Origin: Fictibacillus solisalsi
GTDB taxonomy: Bacteria > Bacillota > Bacilli > Bacillales > Fictibacillaceae
Assembly: GCF_900103485.1 (NCBI RefSeq)
Contig: NZ_FNHW01000001.1
Span: 3,307,057 to 3,371,056 of the forward strand
Direction of reading: 5' to 3'
Length of the DNA stretch: 64,000 nt
The notes beneath the pieces were generated by a model. It had not been told where the DNA came from. It searched no databases and was given only the letters and a program-made list of their open reading frames with translations. This document shows, piece by piece, positions 62,294 through 64,000 of this stretch; the stretch's first letter is position 1; every line of letters starts with the position of its first letter. A program made the translations under genes and the position numbers.

Positions 62294-62387
62294 TACCTGC
62301 AGCTGAATTTATGTTCTGCTGCCTTTTGCCATCCATTTCAAACAAGTTTTTTTGGATTTTCAAAAAAAACAGCTAAAAGGAGAGACT

Positions 62388-63392
62388 ATGAAAAAGATTG
62401 TGGGGATCTGGGGCAGCTGCCTTCTTTTATTGTCCGGTTGTTCAGCCATCCAAAATATGGACGTCCTGAACCCTGCCGGCAGCCAGGCAGCGGAACAATA
62501 TTCGTTAATCAAGCTCAGCATGTATATTATGTTAATCGTCATGGTTACAGTGGTTGTTCTTTTTGTCCGCTTTGTTCATAAATACAGGGCAAGGCCCGGC
62601 TTTACACCCGAAAAGCATCAGGAAAACCGTAATAAAAAACTGGAGCTCACCTGGACCATCCTTCCCTTTGTCCTTCTGCTGATCCTGGCTGTTCCGATGG
62701 TAAAAAGCGTATTTGGAGAGGAAAAACAGGACAACACGGGAGCAATGAAAGTGAAAGTCACCGCAAGTGAATACTGGTGGAAATTCGAATACCCGGAAGA
62801 GGGCATTGTCACCTCCCAGGAGCTTCATCTGCCCAAAGGAAAGCGAGTGGTCATTGAACTTCACTCCAAGGATGTGATTCATTCGTTCTGGGTACCTCAA
62901 TTGGGAGGAAAACAGGATTTAATTCCGGGAAGAACGAACAAAATGGCCTTAACTCCCGAGAAGGTTGGCACCTATCAGGGGAAATGCGGCGAATTTTGCG
63001 GAGCGGGCCATTCCTTTATGCGGTTTCTGGTGAAGGTAGACAGTCAGCAGGACTACCAGCAATGGGTAAATCAAATGAAAAAAGAAAACACTTCATCGAA
63101 ACTCAGCGCCCAGGAATCCGAAGGGCAAAACGTCTTTAAAAACAACTGTTTGAGCTGTCACGCGACAAGCGGCGTTGCAAGCGCGAACCAGGGAAAAGAG
63201 GGTCCTAACCTGGCTGGTTTTGGCGATCGTGAACGTGTGGCCGGCTTCATGCCCAACACAGAAAAAAATGTGTTGAAGTGGCTGAAGGATCCAAAAAAAG
63301 TAAAGCCTGGCACTGAGATGCCAAAAGCTAAGGGGCTCAGTAAGGATGATTACGCTGCTCTTTCCGCTTACTTGAAGGCGCTGGAAAAGTGA
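62388..63392 (+). CDS. ctaC: cytochrome c oxidase subunit II with cytochrome c domain
   Basis: Start at ATG 62388 (AAAGGAGAG upstream). 334 residues. Lipoprotein signal with LLSGC (Cys18), two membrane helices, and the CuA domain (VIHSFWVPQLGGK, CGEFCGAGHSFM with both Cys and the His). The C-terminal cytochrome c domain has the heme motif CLSCH and a Met ligand in GTEMPKAKG. This is the caa3-type subunit II that takes electrons from cytochrome c. Confidence 0.93.
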   Translation: MKKIVGIWGSCLLLLSGCSAIQNMDVLNPAGSQAAEQYSLIKLSMYIMLIVMVTVVVLFVRFVHKYRARPGFTPEKHQENRNKKLELTWTILPFVLLLILAVPMVKSVFGEEKQDNTGAMKVKVTASEYWWKFEYPEEGIVTSQELHLPKGKRVVIELHSKDVIHSFWVPQLGGKQDLIPGRTNKMALTPEKVGTYQGKCGEFCGAGHSFMRFLVKVDSQQDYQQWVNQMKKENTSSKLSAQESEGQNVFKNNCLSCHATSGVASANQGKEGPNLAGFGDRERVAGFMPNTEKNVLKWLKDPKKVKPGTEMPKAKGLSKDDYAALSAYLKALEK

Positions 63393-63423
63393 ATAAGCTA
63401 CAACCAAAGCTGGGGGGATAGAT

Positions 63424-64000
63424 ATGTCATTTTTTAATACACAAATCAAATTCGCTTCTGACATTGTCGCCGCTAATATTTCCATTATTGTCATTCTGGT
63501 CGCTGCGGTAATTTATATCTCTTTGGCTAAAAAATGGAAGGTGATATGGTCGCTGATTCGTACGATGGATCACCGCAAAATCGGCATCCTTTACATTGCC
63601 TGGGGATTCATTTTTTTCCTTCGCGCCGGTCTCGACGCCATGCTGATGAGAACACAGCTGGCCTTTCCAAATTTCCACTTCTGGGTTTTTCAGGGGGATA
63701 AGTATGATCAGGTCATGACGACGCATGGGACTCTCATGATCTTTTTTGTTGCAATGCCTTTTTTGATCGGTCTAATGAACATCGCCGTTCCTCTGCAGAT
63801 CGGAGCGAGAGACATCGCCTTTCCTTTTTTCAATTCATTGAGCATGTGGCTCTTTGTAATCGGCGGCTTGTTGATCAACATGAGTTTTGTGATGGGCGGT
63901 GCGCCTTCCACAGGATGGACTTCTTATGTTCCGCTCGCGGTGGGAAAGGATATTGTGGGGAACGGGACAGCCTTTTATGACATGGGTGTCCAGGTTTCCG
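63424..64000 (+). CDS. heme-copper oxidase subunit I, quinol-oxidase-like (3' end missing)
   Basis: The frame is open to the window end (192 residues seen). GGGGG lies before the ATG. It opens with a membrane helix not found in ordinary CtaD, then RTMDHRKIGILYIAWGFIFFLRAGLDAMLMRTQLAFPN, closely matching QoxB/CyoB. The low-spin heme ligand is in MTTHGTLMIFF. Of the quinone-site residues of CyoB, Arg71 and Asp75 are kept (RAGLD), while the His98 position is Lys in KYDQ. It follows ctaC by 31 bases, so it is probably the catalytic subunit of the same enzyme. Confidence 0.88.
   Translation, partial: MSFFNTQIKFASDIVAANISIIVILVAAVIYISLAKKWKVIWSLIRTMDHRKIGILYIAWGFIFFLRAGLDAMLMRTQLAFPNFHFWVFQGDKYDQVMTTHGTLMIFFVAMPFLIGLMNIAVPLQIGARDIAFPFFNSLSMWLFVIGGLLINMSFVMGGAPSTGWTSYVPLAVGKDIVGNGTAFYDMGVQVS

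Larger units (their letters stand above)
61890..62387. other. 498-bp divergent spacer between yrhE and ctaC
   Basis: Contains a leftward leader (about 62040-62150) with hairpins TGGTT-GAAA-AACCA and TTCTGT-tcccc-ACAGAA, a terminator at 62008-62036, and a cre-like site at 62280-62293. A leftward frame of about 39 codons starting near 62118 has a GAGGTG site but no recognisable protein. Confidence 0.45.

Noticed and set aside
1-64000. CRISPR arrays, prophage genes, transposases, rRNA
   Set aside because: None found; the only direct repeats are the three short intergenic arrays.

Overview
The window looks like chromosome from a spore-forming Bacillaceae (low-GC Firmicute). Supporting signs are strong AGGAGG-type ribosome binding sites, U-tailed intrinsic terminators, a Bce-type antibiotic-sensing module, RsbR/RsbT-like stressosome proteins, an AprX protease, a YrhD/YrhE formate dehydrogenase pair, a heme A synthase, near-consensus CcpA (cre) sites and a probable spore-surface protein. 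I cannot name the genus. I see no rRNA, tRNA, CRISPR array, prophage or intact insertion sequence.

Layout. 1-6.9 kb: the 3' part of an oligopeptide-type ABC permease with an unusual extracytoplasmic tail, a DUF4176 gene, and a complete four-gene Bce-type module (regulator, kinase, ABC ATPase, permease) with its operator. 7-13 kb: an SDR dehydrogenase with a cre site, a small membrane protein, a tricarboxylate locus (PrpF-family isomerase, LysR regulator, CitMHS transporter) with a duplicated operator, and a ZIP-like transporter. 13-28 kb: mostly single genes and short operons, namely a lipoprotein hydrolase, TerC, a PadR operon, a YcgG-like protein, a HAD phosphatase, a poly-serine C1q-like protein, YihY/BrkB, an amine oxidase, an RsbR paralogue, a TrmB regulator, an MpsC-family protein, an RsbT paralogue and CtaA. 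27.6-38 kb: a NAT-fold protein with a lactonase, a secreted M28 peptidase, an epimerase/DapA-like pair, an esterase, an AT-rich islet and a DHA2 exporter.

37.5-52.1 kb is the most unusual part. A leftward seven-gene operon encodes a sugar ABC importer (binding lipoprotein and two permeases), a GntR regulator fused to a solute-binding-protein domain, an atypical MDR dehydrogenase, a multi-domain regulator with a GGDEF-like centre, and an endonuclease/exonuclease/phosphatase-family enzyme. A rightward three-gene operon diverges from it and encodes two paralogous exported beta-propeller proteins and a GH84 beta-N-acetylglucosaminidase without a signal peptide. I read the two together as a system for capturing, importing and cutting an N-acetylhexosamine-containing glycan or glycoconjugate.

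52-64 kb: two subtilases (a large secreted multidomain one and AprX), a TauE/SafE permease, a DUF421 protein beside a hairpin tandem repeat, YrhD/YrhE, and the start of a terminal oxidase operon. That operon has a CuA/cytochrome c subunit II followed by a subunit I whose sequence is of the quinol-oxidase type. Several regulatory palindromes can be read directly: Bce, PadR and TrmB operators and a 17-bp LysR repeat.
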